This document shows, piece after piece, positions 30,078 through 38,845 of a stretch of 64,000 nucleotides of DNA; positions within the stretch are counted from its first letter, which is position 1, and the number at the start of each line of letters is the position of its first letter. The notes below the pieces were generated by a model that had not been told where the DNA came from, did not search any database, and worked only from the letters and a program-made list of their open reading frames with translations. Made by a program: the position numbers and the translations under genes. The stretch is from Companilactobacillus nuruki. Its GTDB lineage: Bacteria > Bacillota > Bacilli > Lactobacillales > Lactobacillaceae. The DNA is taken from NCBI RefSeq assembly GCF_002872255.1, contig NZ_NIPR01000006.1, positions 1 through 64,000 on the forward strand, read 5' to 3'.

Positions 30078-30893
30078 TTATTCTTTCTCTAAAGTTTCCT
30101 CTATTATTTTAGCAACACCATCTTGATTATTAGTTGTCGTAATTTTCCAAGCAACATCTTTCACGCTCTCAATTGCATTAGCCATAGCAACTCCATAACC
30201 AACTTCTTTGATCATATCTAGATCATTGCCATAGTCACCAAAACACATAAAGTTAGTCATTGGTATCTTCTCGTATTCAGAAATTCTTTGCAATGCTGAC
30301 AATTTTGTTACATCTTGACCATTAATTTCAAAATAATAGTTTCCTGAACGACTAATTGTTATTGGTAAAGAAGTAAATGATTCCAATTTTTTTTGTAACT
30401 CAGTTAACATTGCTGGCGGACAACTAAAACAGACTTTATAAATATCAAAGTTTTTTTCATTATTTATTTTAATTAAATCATCCATCGAAGATGCTCTAAT
30501 ATGGTGTCGACTGATACCCTCAAAATATGTTGTCAGACTACGATTAGGATCATAAATATGAACATCATTTAGGCCATCCAACATTACCTTAAATTTGTTA
30601 AATTCAGTCCGCTTTAATATCTCAGCAATAACCTTCTGGTCTAATGGTCGATCAATAATCCTTTCCCCTTTAGGATTGACCACCACGGCTCCATTCAAAA
30701 CAATTCGATAACCTGGCACCTTTAAATCTTTTTCAAAAAACTTATTTACTGAATGCAAAGTTCTCCCCGAACAAATAGCAAAAGTCTTCCCAGAATTGAC
30801 CGCTTTACGAATCGCTTGGATATTCTTGGATGATATTTTACTGTAACTATTCAGTAACGTTCCATCTAGGTCAGTTCCAATAAATTCAATCAT
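30078..30893 (-). CDS. Cof-type HAD-IIB phosphatase, copy 3
   Basis: 271 residues. Motif I FIGTDLDGTLL (Asp8, Asp10), CSGRTLH, motif IV FGDYGNDLDMI. More distant from the HAD copies at 8222 and 15531 than those two are from each other. AAGGGG ribosome site. Monocistronic between the PTS operon and aroA. Substrate not predictable. Confidence 0.88.
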   Translation of the reverse strand: MIEFIGTDLDGTLLNSYSKISSKNIQAIRKAVNSGKTFAICSGRTLHSVNKFFEKDLKVPGYRIVLNGAVVVNPKGERIIDRPLDQKVIAEILKRTEFNKFKVMLDGLNDVHIYDPNRSLTTYFEGISRHHIRASSMDDLIKINNEKNFDIYKVCFSCPPAMLTELQKKLESFTSLPITISRSGNYYFEINGQDVTKLSALQRISEYEKIPMTNFMCFGDYGNDLDMIKEVGYGVAMANAIESVKDVAWKITTTNNQDGVAKIIEETLEKE

Positions 30894-30951
30894 TAATTAA
30901 GTAACCCCTTACATTGATACGATTTATAACCTATCATACGACACTGTTTAA

Positions 30952-30992
30952 TAAAAAAGAAGCCCTTTTCACAATTACTTAGTGACAAGGAC
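30952..30992 (-). terminator. Rho-independent terminator of the aroA-like gene
   Basis: CCTTGTCAC / GTGAAAAGG (one mismatch) then GCTTCTTTTTTA on the minus strand. The first arm overlaps the end of the coding sequence. Confidence 0.65.
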
Positions 30993-32279
30993 TTTATTCA
31001 AATCGGCGATGAATCCTGGATATGAAATATCTATTGCTTCAATATTTTTTATTTTAAATGGTGAGGTTGTTAAAATGGAAGCAATGCATAACATCATTGC
31101 TATTCGATGATCATTATGGCTGTCTACATCATCTTTAACAATAATTCTTTGATTACCTTTAATAATTATCGTATCATCATTAACATCCATAATAATTCCT
31201 AATTTAGCCAACTCCACCCGCATATTTCTAATACGATCGCTTAGTTGCAAATGAACATCATGAATTCCTTCGATGATCGTTTCACCACTGGCTTGTGAGG
31301 CCATTAGGGCGATAAGAGGTATTTCATCTATAATAAATGGTACCTGTTTAGCAGTAATTGTCGTTCCATGCAACTTTTGTGATTTAACAATCAAATCACC
31401 AAACGGTTCTATATTTTTAGTTGATTTATTGTCAATAAAAATATTTGCCCCCATTTGTTTAGCAACATTTAAGAGTCCAATCCTAGTGGAATTTAATCCT
31501 ACCATTGGTAAAATTAACTTACTACCGTGTGACAATAATCCTCCGACAATGTAAGCGGCAGCTGATGAAAAATCACCAGGAATGGTTAAATCCTGTCCGG
31601 TCAAATCACTATATCCATGCTTGATAACAATAATATCAGGATTAACGTCAATATTGGCTCCAAAATAATTAGCTAGAAGTTCGGTATGATTTCTTGTTGG
31701 CAATTTTCTTATAATTGTTGTATCTGATTTAGCATATATCCCCGCCAAAACTAGACTACTTTTTATCTGTGCGCTAGAAATATCTTGATGATATGTAATG
31801 CCCTTCAAGTTATCGCTACCAGTTATCGATATTGGTAAAGATTGATCTGTCTTAGATTGATACTTAACTCCCATTCTACTCAACAAATTTATTTGCCGAT
31901 CAACAGGACGATTACTTAAATAGTCACCACCAACAACCTGATAACTATTTGTACTGCTAGCCAAAACACCAAATAACAGGCTTTCCAAAGTACCAACGTT
32001 TTCAATATTGAGTGGCTTATCACTTTCTTTTAACTTATGCCCTACACCTTTAATAATCATATCTTTATTACTAATCTCAGTATGAATTCTAGCACCTAAT
32101 TGTTTAAAAACCTTTGCTGTTACAGCCAAATCATCAGCATAAGTAAAATTACTAATTTGAGTAACACCACTAGCCAAAGCACCAAAAGTAATTGCTCTAT
32201 GAGCAATGCTCTTATCCCCTGGTACCATAATTTCACCTTGAAACTTAAACTTAGATGGTTGCGTATTATAATCAAACAT
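30975..32279 (-). CDS. aroA: EPSP synthase (3-phosphoshikimate 1-carboxyvinyltransferase), divergent
   Basis: 434 residues covering the whole family fold. The shikimate-3-phosphate site PGDKSIAHRA (Lys23, Ser24, Arg28), the DEIPLIAL loop and HNDHRIAMM near the C-terminus are present. Two signatures deviate: the usual NxGTxxR reads NVGTLES (residues 94-100, Arg replaced by Ser), and KxSDRI reads QLSDRI. The enzyme normally joins PEP to shikimate-3-phosphate on the way to chorismate. No other shikimate gene is in the window. Either a functional divergent AroA or a paralogue with a changed role. A MurA identity is unlikely, because the PGDKS and DHRIAMM motifs are AroA-like. Confidence 0.8.
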   Translation of the reverse strand: MFDYNTQPSKFKFQGEIMVPGDKSIAHRAITFGALASGVTQISNFTYADDLAVTAKVFKQLGARIHTEISNKDMIIKGVGHKLKESDKPLNIENVGTLESLLFGVLASSTNSYQVVGGDYLSNRPVDRQINLLSRMGVKYQSKTDQSLPISITGSDNLKGITYHQDISSAQIKSSLVLAGIYAKSDTTIIRKLPTRNHTELLANYFGANIDVNPDIIVIKHGYSDLTGQDLTIPGDFSSAAAYIVGGLLSHGSKLILPMVGLNSTRIGLLNVAKQMGANIFIDNKSTKNIEPFGDLIVKSQKLHGTTITAKQVPFIIDEIPLIALMASQASGETIIEGIHDVHLQLSDRIRNMRVELAKLGIIMDVNDDTIIIKGNQRIIVKDDVDSHNDHRIAMMLCIASILTTSPFKIKNIEAIDISYPGFIADLNKVLVTK

Positions 32280-32550
32280 TGTTATTACACCTCAAATATT
32301 CTAATAAGCTGCTCACTTATAATTAAAAGTTATCTTACGTTACTCTTACTGCTACGCTACCTAATTTTCGAATATAAAACAAATTATTAGTCTCGAAAAT
32401 TTTAAAATTCCTCTTGCTTTTGTTTAAAAATGATAATTATAAATCCCGTTCTTATGGCATAGACTGCTTATTCATACTCCGCTAGATCAGATATTCAATT
32501 TTTGTAAAGAGACACGTCTCATTTTCTAATAACTAAATTAATATAAAGAC
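32280..32550. other. Leader/intergenic region of the aroA-like gene
   Basis: No open gene. It contains an inverted repeat AATTTTCGA...TCGAAAATT (about 32369-32402) with a long loop, and a short palindrome GAGACACGTCTC (about 32508-32519). Neither fits a known riboswitch that I recognise. Confidence 0.35.
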
Positions 32551-32575
32551 AAAAAAATAGGGCATTAGCCCTATT
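32551..32575 (-). terminator. Rho-independent terminator of the pepV operon
   Basis: AATAGGGC-TAAT-GCCCTATT then TTTTT on the minus strand, 11 nt past the stop. Confidence 0.88.
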
Positions 32576-32585
32576 CTATGAAACA

Positions 32586-33920
32586 TTAAACACATAATCT
32601 ATAAATAGCTTCAGCAAAGATTTCCATAGCCTTTCTCATATCTGCCTTACTCCAATTTTCATTAGCTTGATGCATAAAATCAGGAGTTGTTGGTAGCATT
32701 CCACCAAAGGCTACACAATTATGCATAGTTCTTGCGAAAGTAGCACCACCAGAAATTGCTGGTTTGGATTCTGTATCTCCCGTCAAATCTTGATAAGTTT
32801 GCATCAAAGTTTTAACTAATTCACTATCAGTTGGAACATATAATGGTGCAACATAATCAAAGTTTTCATATTTCATATCAAATTTCTCAACCGCCTCGGA
32901 AACTTGATCAATTAATTTATCATGATCAATCTTAACAGGAATTCTCATATCTATTTGCATTCTTGATCCTTCCGGAGTGATCTTTAGACTAGAAATATTA
33001 AAAGTTAATTTACCAGAAACATCATCAGATACATCACCTAATAAGTTTGTTGCATTAGCATCTTCACCAAATGATTTTAAGAATTGTAAAACTTTAATAT
33101 CTGAGAAAACATCAGCTAAAGCAATTCCTAATCTAACTACAGCATTAGTTCCTTCCGGTGCATTCATTGCGTGAACTGATTTACCATGTACTTCAATTTC
33201 CCCATCTTTTTGATCAGATTCAAAACCATGCTTTTGTAAAGCAGCATAAACCTCTGCTTGCTTAGGCCCATTGTAAATGGCTTTACCTGGTACTGCATTA
33301 AAAGCATTTTCCAAATCAAGGTTTAATTCTGTTGAGCCTGGACCTGTCAAATATGATTGTTGAAGTCCCTTCTCAGCATAAATCAATGGAAATTCAGCAT
33401 CAGGAGCGATACCCATATCAATTGGATCTTCCTTTTTATTGTATTCTGCCAAACATCTCCAAAGGATTTCCTCATCTGTTCCAAAGATAAAACGAATCTT
33501 TTTATTAAACTTATAACCCTTATCTAAAATTGCCTTAATAGCATAAATAGCTGAAATTGTTGGACCCTTATCATCTTGAGTTCCACGTCCATACAATTTG
33601 CCATCTTTTTCAGTCAATTTATAAGGTTCAACGTCCCATGCCTCCAAATTCCCAGCAGGAACCTCATCTAAATGTCCCACAATTCCAAAGGTCTCATCGC
33701 CCTCACCAATATCCGCATATCCATAATAACCATCAGGGTCTTCATAAGTTTTAAAACCTAATTTTTGGACCAACTCCATTGCCTTATCGAGTGCTTTTTT
33801 AGGACCTTTTCCGAATGGTGCATTAGTTTCGGCAGGTTCATTAAATGATGCAATTCCAACTAGTTCACTGAGATCCTTAATAGCCTCTGCTTGAATTTCA
33901 TCTGTAATAAATTTTTCCAT
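32586..33920 (-). CDS. pepV: M20-family dipeptidase, PepV-like
   Basis: 444-residue cytosolic zinc dipeptidase, close to the known PepV length. Metal ligands in VGHLDEVPAG (about residue 82), the bridging Asp in GTQDDKGP, and GTDEE (about 148-152). It hydrolyses a broad range of dipeptides. Lies 30 nt downstream of a YfcC transporter in a two-gene operon, consistent with transport and intracellular cleavage of peptides or related amino compounds. Confidence 0.9.
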   Translation of the reverse strand: MEKFITDEIQAEAIKDLSELVGIASFNEPAETNAPFGKGPKKALDKAMELVQKLGFKTYEDPDGYYGYADIGEGDETFGIVGHLDEVPAGNLEAWDVEPYKLTEKDGKLYGRGTQDDKGPTISAIYAIKAILDKGYKFNKKIRFIFGTDEEILWRCLAEYNKKEDPIDMGIAPDAEFPLIYAEKGLQQSYLTGPGSTELNLDLENAFNAVPGKAIYNGPKQAEVYAALQKHGFESDQKDGEIEVHGKSVHAMNAPEGTNAVVRLGIALADVFSDIKVLQFLKSFGEDANATNLLGDVSDDVSGKLTFNISSLKITPEGSRMQIDMRIPVKIDHDKLIDQVSEAVEKFDMKYENFDYVAPLYVPTDSELVKTLMQTYQDLTGDTESKPAISGGATFARTMHNCVAFGGMLPTTPDFMHQANENWSKADMRKAMEIFAEAIYRLCV

Positions 33921-33950
33921 TGTAAATCCCTCCAGAAATTTTAAGAAATA

Positions 33951-35456
33951 CTATTTAATCATCGAACAAACAACCAAGAACGCTGCAACAACTACAAACA
34001 AAATTGCCACAAGTTTCCATGTATATTTCCACCATTTAACAATATCTACATGTCCAATAGCCAAAGCGCCCATAACAACTCCAGATGTTGGAGTAACCAA
34101 ATTTACTAGCCCTGAAGCTGATTGATAAGCCGTAATAACTAATGAGCCATCAACACCTGAAAACTTACCAAGTGGCCCCATAATACCCATTGTAGCGGCC
34201 GCTAGACCCGATGTTGATGGAATCAAGAATGACATTGGAATATAGAAAATATATGTCAACACGATGAAAACACCCGCTGATAAATGTTGCAGACCTGTTT
34301 CACCCATATGTAGAACAGTCGCTGTAATATAACCATTATTCATAATAACTTGAATACCACGCGCAACGGCCACAATAATAGCAACACTCAAGAAATCATT
34401 CATGCCGCCTAAGAAAGCATTAATATAATCTGACTCTGACATTCCAAAAACAAACATTACTACAACTGACATCATAAAGAACAAGGTCGTTATTTCAGTA
34501 AAATACCATGTTCCTAACGGTGCCAAATCTTTACCAATCAATGCTCCTAAGAATGGAACATGCGTAATCCATTTAGTAAAGTCATCGAAAAATGTCCAAC
34601 TAGAATTCAAACTTGACCAAGGAATTAAACTGACAATCATAATTACAAAACTCAAAGCAAACAACCAAAGAACACTTTTTTGTTTACCAGTTAATTGTTT
34701 ATCAAGATTGTTATCAGTCATTGTAAATTCTTCTAAATCTTTTTGTCGGCGTTCAAAAACGTAAGACTTAGAAGGGTCCTTCTTAATTTTATCTGCATAA
34801 TGCATAACATAAAAAATACTAATAGCGGTAACAATTATTAACAAAATAAATCTTGGTATCAATCCATCACCAGGTGAAATATGAATCGTTTGTGAAGCAA
34901 CACCTGTTGCAAATGGATTAACAGTTGAAGCCAAGCACCCAACCTGTGATCCAATCAAAGCAATCGAAATGGCTGTAATAGAGTCAAAACCAACACCAAT
35001 CATGACCGGAATCAAAATTGGATAAAAAGCAATCGTTTCTTCACCCATTCCATAAGTAGATCCACCAATTGCAAAAAGAATCATTAAGATAGGGATCATA
35101 AGTTTTTCTTTACCTTCGTACTTCCGAACGGTCGCACTAATACCATCATCCAGGGCTTTGGTTTTATTAACAACGCCTAAGAATCCACCTATAACCAGAA
35201 TAAATAATGAAATAGAAATTGATCCTTCGGTCTGATCAGTACCGACCATACCGTTGATTGGAGCTAAAAATACATCCCAAATTCCCTGAGGACTGCTTGT
35301 TCGGGCTTTGTAAGTACCTGCTATAATATTTCCTGCTTTAGTGGTCGCATACTGACCGGCAGGTATAATCCAAGTCAAAATTGCAACTAGAATTATTAGG
35401 AAAAATAAAATCGTATAAGCAGACGGCATTTGCCATTTTTTTGCCTTTTTTCCCAT
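33951..35456 (-). CDS. YfcC-family membrane transporter
   Basis: 501 residues with about 12 membrane segments. The YfcC/C4-dicarboxylate-like fold is recognised by MPSAYTILFFLIILVAILTW, IIPAGQY, GGSTYGMGEE and the helical hairpin with SGLAAATMGIMGPL. Substrates of the family are amino acids or carboxylates and are poorly defined. Paired with PepV, so an amino acid or small peptide is the best guess (inference). GGAGGA ribosome site. Confidence 0.87.
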   Translation of the reverse strand: MGKKAKKWQMPSAYTILFFLIILVAILTWIIPAGQYATTKAGNIIAGTYKARTSSPQGIWDVFLAPINGMVGTDQTEGSISISLFILVIGGFLGVVNKTKALDDGISATVRKYEGKEKLMIPILMILFAIGGSTYGMGEETIAFYPILIPVMIGVGFDSITAISIALIGSQVGCLASTVNPFATGVASQTIHISPGDGLIPRFILLIIVTAISIFYVMHYADKIKKDPSKSYVFERRQKDLEEFTMTDNNLDKQLTGKQKSVLWLFALSFVIMIVSLIPWSSLNSSWTFFDDFTKWITHVPFLGALIGKDLAPLGTWYFTEITTLFFMMSVVVMFVFGMSESDYINAFLGGMNDFLSVAIIVAVARGIQVIMNNGYITATVLHMGETGLQHLSAGVFIVLTYIFYIPMSFLIPSTSGLAAATMGIMGPLGKFSGVDGSLVITAYQSASGLVNLVTPTSGVVMGALAIGHVDIVKWWKYTWKLVAILFVVVAAFLVVCSMIK

Positions 35457-35488
35457 AAATCAATCCTCCTATTATTTAATATAGTTTC

Positions 35489-35517
35489 AGAATATACGAT
35501 AAAATAAACTATTACAA
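35489..35517 (-). promoter_or_regulatory. Promoter of the yfcC-pepV operon
   Basis: -35 TTGTAA (35512-35517), 17-nt spacer, -10 TATTCT (35489-35494) on the minus strand. Confidence 0.6.
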
Positions 35518-35563
35518 TGCCTTACATTGAAATAATTTTAAATTAATTTAGTTATCACTGCAG

Positions 35564-35592
35564 TTGTGTAAACGGTTACAATGCAATACAAT
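35564..35592 (+). promoter_or_regulatory. Promoter with perfect palindromic cre (divergent region)
   Basis: Plus-strand -35 TTGTGT (35564-35569), 17-nt spacer, -10 TACAAT (35587-35592). The cre TGTAAACGGTTACA (35567-35580) fits the consensus at every position and covers the -35 and spacer, so CcpA should repress the rightward gene. It sits about 50 nt upstream of the leftward -35, a position compatible with activation there. Confidence 0.78.
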
Positions 35593-35621
35593 ACTATTAG
35601 ATTCAAAAAGGAGACATTAGA

Positions 35622-36161
35622 ATGCCTGACACGATAGAATTTGGCAAACAACTTACCCATTGGCCAATACTTGTTAGTTTCATCTTGAGTTTTTTTGCCG
35701 GTGGTTTTGGGTTAATTATTAACATTAATTTAGCCTTAATGTTATTTTTTATCGTTTTATTCTTACTTACTTTTATCTATTTTCCAAGTTATTTACCAAT
35801 TTTATTTGGTCATTGGCAACTAGAAAATCATGGAATCTCTTATTACAAGATGAATTCTTATCGTGATAAATTAAAAATGATATTTGCACCTAATAAGGTT
35901 GAGTTTCAATTTATTAGTTATTCGCAAATTAAAAGCGTCAGAGTTGTAACACAAGATCAAAAATATTCCATAACTGATATTTTAACCATTAAACCTGATA
36001 AACAATCTGTTTTTCCTTGGCTAAGAAAACCATTTTTTCTTGAACTAGAGTTGAATAAAAATACTGTTAATTTGGATTTGTCATTCGATCAAGTACATGA
36101 TCCACATAATACCTTATTTAGAATTTCTAATGCTTTGGACATTTTGGGCAAAAGAATTTAA
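35622..36161 (+). CDS. Uncharacterised membrane protein (possibly EbsA-like)
   Basis: 179 residues. Two membrane helices (about 15-60), then a soluble domain (about 65-175) rich in beta-strand pattern that could be a PH-like fold. Length and layout resemble EbsA-family proteins, but I do not see a decisive motif. AAGGAG ribosome site. Monocistronic, with a cre over its promoter and a strong terminator behind it, so it should be carbon-repressed. Function unknown. Confidence 0.7.
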   Translation: MPDTIEFGKQLTHWPILVSFILSFFAGGFGLIININLALMLFFIVLFLLTFIYFPSYLPILFGHWQLENHGISYYKMNSYRDKLKMIFAPNKVEFQFISYSQIKSVRVVTQDQKYSITDILTIKPDKQSVFPWLRKPFFLELELNKNTVNLDLSFDQVHDPHNTLFRISNALDILGKRI

Positions 36162-36171
36162 TGATATTTAA

Positions 36172-36224
36172 TAAAAAACGTTGACTCTTGTAACCAAATG
36201 GTTATTGAATCAACGCTTTTTTTA
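36172..36224. terminator. Bidirectional Rho-independent terminator
   Basis: AAAAAACGTTGACTC / GAATCAACGCTTTTTTT with a long loop; lies between the unknown membrane protein and the convergent thioesterase gene. Confidence 0.85.
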
Positions 36225-36263
36225 ATTAATCTTTTATACTTTTTTTGCTAGTTTATTAAATGG

Positions 36264-36758
36264 TTATATTGTTAAATGGCTAATAAATTCGTCTTTGTGT
36301 GAAAAGATTTTCTTTCTTTCCGACAATCTATTAGCGAATCCACTGCAAAGATATTTTTCTTCATCCGTTTCTGCAACTATTTCTGGTATCTCTATCTCTG
36401 ATGTAGACCGTAAGACCATCAAAGTACAAAAACTAGTAAAGGCAATCTCAGAAATATCTGTTTTTAAATCATGACTGATAACTTTAGTAAAAACTTCAAT
36501 TTGTCTCCCGGAAACTCCTGTAACAAACGATTCCAATTTAATATATTTATCAGTCGTAATTGGACGCCAGAAATTAACATGGTCATATCCAGCCGTGGCA
36601 ATCTTAGCATGTACTAATTTAAAACTAGCCAAACCAGCATTTTCATCTAACAGACTTAATGTTTTACCACCAAAAAGTGTTTGTTTATCATTTAAGTCTT
36701 TATCAAAAATAATTCTTTCACTAACGGTTCGTGTATCTTGACATGTCTTTTGTTCCAT
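36264..36758 (-). CDS. Acyl-CoA thioesterase (hotdog fold)
   Basis: 164 residues, YkhA/YciA-type single hotdog domain. NDKQTLFGGKTLSLLDENAG is the helix-and-active-site segment with the catalytic Asp/Glu; DHVNFWRPI follows. Hydrolyses medium or long acyl-CoA esters. Single gene; acyl preference unknown. Confidence 0.88.
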   Translation of the reverse strand: MEQKTCQDTRTVSERIIFDKDLNDKQTLFGGKTLSLLDENAGLASFKLVHAKIATAGYDHVNFWRPITTDKYIKLESFVTGVSGRQIEVFTKVISHDLKTDISEIAFTSFCTLMVLRSTSEIEIPEIVAETDEEKYLCSGFANRLSERKKIFSHKDEFISHLTI

Positions 36759-36860
36759 AATTTACCTCACAAGCTAATTGTAACTTGTATAAGGATTATT
36801 TAACAATCAATTTTGATCAAAATATATTATGATAGAAGAAACTAGCTTTTGGAGGAAATT

Positions 36861-37124
36861 ATGGCATTTCAACTTTGGTATACAAATTATTTTATAGATA
36901 TAAATTCAAAACAAACCATCGATCCTAAATTAATTCCAGGAATAGATGAACTTGGTGAATTTTCATCCAATGGGGACAACACTGCTTGGCATTTTAAATC
37001 ACAATTACGAGAGGATGATTTCAAAAGGCATTTAACTCAACTACTAACTGATAATACTCAAATCGACCCCCAAGATGTTACTGTTACTAAAGGAATCGAC
37101 GGCGGTCCTTTAAAAATGTTATAG
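36861..37124 (+). CDS. Small conserved-looking hypothetical protein
   Basis: 87 residues, ATG at 36861 with GGAGGAAA 5 nt upstream. No membrane helix or motif I recognise: N-terminal MAFQLWYTNYFIDIN, a C-terminal acidic/Gly segment. Good ribosome site and an adequate coding pattern support a real gene. Monocistronic between the thioesterase and lactate permease. Function unknown. Confidence 0.65.
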   Translation: MAFQLWYTNYFIDINSKQTIDPKLIPGIDELGEFSSNGDNTAWHFKSQLREDDFKRHLTQLLTDNTQIDPQDVTVTKGIDGGPLKML

Positions 37125-37219
37125 TGTCAATTTTAGATAATTTATTTTTAATTTATTCATCCAAAATGATAAGATAAAAATTATATAATGTATAAAATTG
37201 CTTTAAAAGGAGTTACTTT

Positions 37220-38806
37220 ATGATCTTAATTGCACTATCTGCTGTTATTCTGCCACTTATATTATTAGGTATTCTCAACATGCCAGCTAATAAGGGAATG
37301 TCGATTAGTGCATTTATTGTTTTACTGGAAGGTTATTTTATTTGGAAAATGCCAACCAGGGTTCTTTTAGCATCAATCTTACAATCTATTCATAAATCAT
37401 TGCCAATTCTTTGGATATTATTCGGTGCTTTAATGATGCTTAATATTTTGCAACATACTGGCGCTATTGAACGTATCAACGCTGGATTCCATACTATTTC
37501 AGCTGATATGAGACTACAAGTTCTATTGGTAGCCTTTTTATTCGGTGGACTCATTGAAGGAGTTTCTGGTTTTGGAACACCCGCTATGGTAACTGCTCCC
37601 CTGATGATAGCCTTAGGATTTACTCCTATGGCTGCTGTAACATTAGCACTTGTAGCTGATTCTACACCAGCCTCATTTGGGGCCGTTGGTACACCTCTTA
37701 CTGTCGGGCTTAGTAATGTTAGCGAAAAAACCGATTTTCTTAATATAATCGGCCAACATATCACTCAGCTAGACTTGTTTGCTGGAACTTTCATGCCTTT
37801 AATATTGATCTTCATGCTTACCTTTTTATTTGGTAAAAAAGACACAAATCATCTAAAAGATTTTTTAGTTTTAGTTCCTTGGGCTCTATTTATTGGTATT
37901 GTATATAGTCTTTTAGCTTTATTAGTATCATTTAGCATTGGTTATGAATTTGTTTCAATTCTTGCTCCATTTGCCACAATTATCATTGCCATTGTTTCAA
38001 TTAAGTTCAAAATATTTTTACCCAAATCAGTTTTCAATGATCCCTGGTCAACATCGACACAAACAGTCAACACGGATAATAAAATGTCTTTATTAACTGC
38101 TTGGTCACCATATATTGTTGTCATTCTAATGTTACTAGCAACACGAACAATCGCACCTTTAAAAGAATTTTTAACTACTAATATTAACTTCTCTTGGAAA
38201 AATATTTTAGGATTTAATCAAATCAACTCTGACTGGGAATTTCTCTATTCACCAGGAACACTTTTAACGATAGCAGTCTTAATAGGTTTATTAATCCAAG
38301 TAAAATCCTTAAAAAGTTTCTTACCTAATGCGAAAAGGGTCGTATTATCAATGCGATCAACCGCCTTGGCACTGATGGTTACATTGATCATGGTACAAAT
38401 CTTTACTAATTCCGAATTAAACACAGCCAACTTACCAAGTATGCCGATGTATATTGCTAAAATAATTTCTAAGTATCTTTCTTCTATTTGGATTATCATT
38501 GCTCCATTCTTAGGACAATTAGGATCATTCGTAACCGGTAGCACAACAGTTTCTACATTAACTTTTGGACAAATTCAAGCGGATATTGCTACCAAAGCTG
38601 GTGTTGGTAAAGAACTCGTACTAGCATCTCAACTAATTGGTGCTGCAGCCGGTAATATGATCTGTGTTCATAATATCGTTTCCGTTAGTTCAGTAGTCGG
38701 TCTATCAGGTCAGGAGGGAAACATTTTAAGAAAAACCGTTGTTCCAGCTTTGATCTATGGTTTATTAGTCGGAATTATTGGATTTATTTTTACATTATTT
38801 ATTTAA
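37220..38806 (+). CDS. lctP: L-lactate permease (LctP family)
   Basis: 528-residue membrane protein with about 12 or more helices. LctP hallmarks: GGLIEGVSGFGTPAMVTAPLM (about 112-132), ADSTPASFGAVGTPLT, and near the end GQLGSFVTGSTTVSTLTFG. A lactate-proton symporter, which in a fermenter can import or export lactate. AAAGGAG ribosome site. Monocistronic with a terminator shared with the convergent GAPDH gene. Confidence 0.92.
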   Translation: MILIALSAVILPLILLGILNMPANKGMSISAFIVLLEGYFIWKMPTRVLLASILQSIHKSLPILWILFGALMMLNILQHTGAIERINAGFHTISADMRLQVLLVAFLFGGLIEGVSGFGTPAMVTAPLMIALGFTPMAAVTLALVADSTPASFGAVGTPLTVGLSNVSEKTDFLNIIGQHITQLDLFAGTFMPLILIFMLTFLFGKKDTNHLKDFLVLVPWALFIGIVYSLLALLVSFSIGYEFVSILAPFATIIIAIVSIKFKIFLPKSVFNDPWSTSTQTVNTDNKMSLLTAWSPYIVVILMLLATRTIAPLKEFLTTNINFSWKNILGFNQINSDWEFLYSPGTLLTIAVLIGLLIQVKSLKSFLPNAKRVVLSMRSTALALMVTLIMVQIFTNSELNTANLPSMPMYIAKIISKYLSSIWIIIAPFLGQLGSFVTGSTTVSTLTFGQIQADIATKAGVGKELVLASQLIGAAAGNMICVHNIVSVSSVVGLSGQEGNILRKTVVPALIYGLLVGIIGFIFTLFI

Positions 38807-38807
38807 A

Positions 38808-38839
38808 CAAAAAGTCTGATTAACAATCAGACTTTTTTT
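38808..38839. terminator. Bidirectional Rho-independent terminator
   Basis: AAAAAGTCTGATT / AATCAGACTTTTT, 3-nt loop, between lctP and the convergent GAPDH gene. Confidence 0.9.
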
Positions 38840-38845
38840 GATGTT

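Noticed and set aside
36849-36860. TTG start at 36849 for the small hypothetical protein
   Set aside because: The ribosome site GGAGGA would lie inside the coding sequence; ATG 36861 is correctly spaced.
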